11,736 nt of DNA, from assembly GCA_018897875.1 (NCBI GenBank), contig JAHIKF010000078.1, positions 1 through 11,736 on the forward strand. Reading direction: 5' to 3'. How positions within the stretch are numbered: position 1 is the first letter of the stretch; each line of letters begins with the position of its first letter. A model generated the notes under the pieces. It was not told the origin of the DNA and ran no database searches. It worked only from the letters and a program-made list of their open reading frames with translations. The position numbers and the translations under genes are program-made. Shown one piece after another: positions 11,615 to 11,736 of this stretch. The DNA comes from Pseudomonadota bacterium. GTDB lineage: Bacteria > Desulfobacterota > Desulfobaccia > Desulfobaccales > 0-14-0-80-60-11.

Positions 11615-11736
11615 ATGTATAGGAATCTCGTCGCCTGGTCAAGGTCTCTGCGCTTTTTGCAGCTCACCGTCTTTATCCTCTTGTTTCTGCTGATCCTGCC
11701 GTTTATGGCCGGCCATCCCTTCATCAACCTTTTCTC
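11615..11736 (+). CDS. N-terminus of a membrane protein, possibly ion channel (cut by window edge)
   Basis: Only 40 residues are visible. A short basic head (MYRNLVAWSRSLR) is followed by a strong transmembrane segment (FLQLTVFILLFLLILPFMAG) and HPFINLF. The arrangement recalls the first helix of bacterial two-TM/voltage-gated-like potassium channel proteins, but this is weak evidence. GGAGGG (11603-11608) lies 6 bases before the ATG, supporting the start. Confidence 0.75.
   Translation, partial: MYRNLVAWSRSLRFLQLTVFILLFLLILPFMAGHPFINLF

Overview
The window looks like chromosomal DNA of a GC-rich anaerobe, most likely a sulfate-reducing or syntrophic Desulfobacterota (Desulfobacca-like). This is inferred from gene content: an FrhB-type flavin/iron-sulfur protein next to an MvhG-type hydrogenase small subunit, a CX4C rubredoxin, several tiny Cys-rich metal proteins and a probable selenoprotein. 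No rRNA, tRNA, CRISPR array or complete insertion sequence was seen.

Layout. Positions 1-3300 hold one large envelope protein (VIT + vWA + AgmX/PglI-like C-terminus, 158-2563) between inverted copies of a short palindromic element. Downstream of it is a dense cluster of palindromic, MITE-like repeats sharing ATACCAA...TTGGTAT ends. Positions 3399-4523 hold a possible 61-aa protein and a membrane-anchored beta-repeat protein, both on the minus strand. Positions 4803-7269 hold a plus-strand operon with a good promoter: a helix-turn-helix domain fused in frame to FrhB, then a hydrogenase small subunit interrupted by a one-base frameshift. No hydrogenase large subunit follows; a 183-bp MITE-like element begins one base after the stop codon.

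Positions 7491-8379 (minus strand) hold mscL with a C-terminal zinc ribbon, then a rhodanese whose frame is interrupted by a UGA. The sequence after this UGA continues as a perfect rhodanese C-terminus, and the context (FYCA-UGA-PQE, with a bacterial SECIS-like hairpin directly downstream) indicates selenocysteine. A standard gene caller would truncate this protein at 65 residues; the full product is 106 residues. This is the strongest discovery in the window.

Positions 8628-9893 (plus strand) are a run of four small genes, three of them Cys-rich: a CxCxC/CxxC metal-binding protein, a CX4C rubredoxin, an unknown small protein and a second rubredoxin-like protein. A dyad-rich leader precedes the run. 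Positions 10108-10611 (minus) encode a secreted TlpA-like thioredoxin. Positions 10906-11352 (plus) encode a small secreted protein with a textbook terminator. At the right edge a membrane protein begins, possibly an ion channel.

Much of the content is redox and thiol/selenol chemistry: Fe-S/flavin electron transfer, rubredoxins, TlpA and Sec-rhodanese. It sits in a landscape rich in miniature repeats, which appear to supply terminators, possibly a promoter, and perhaps the breakpoint that ended the hydrogenase operon.
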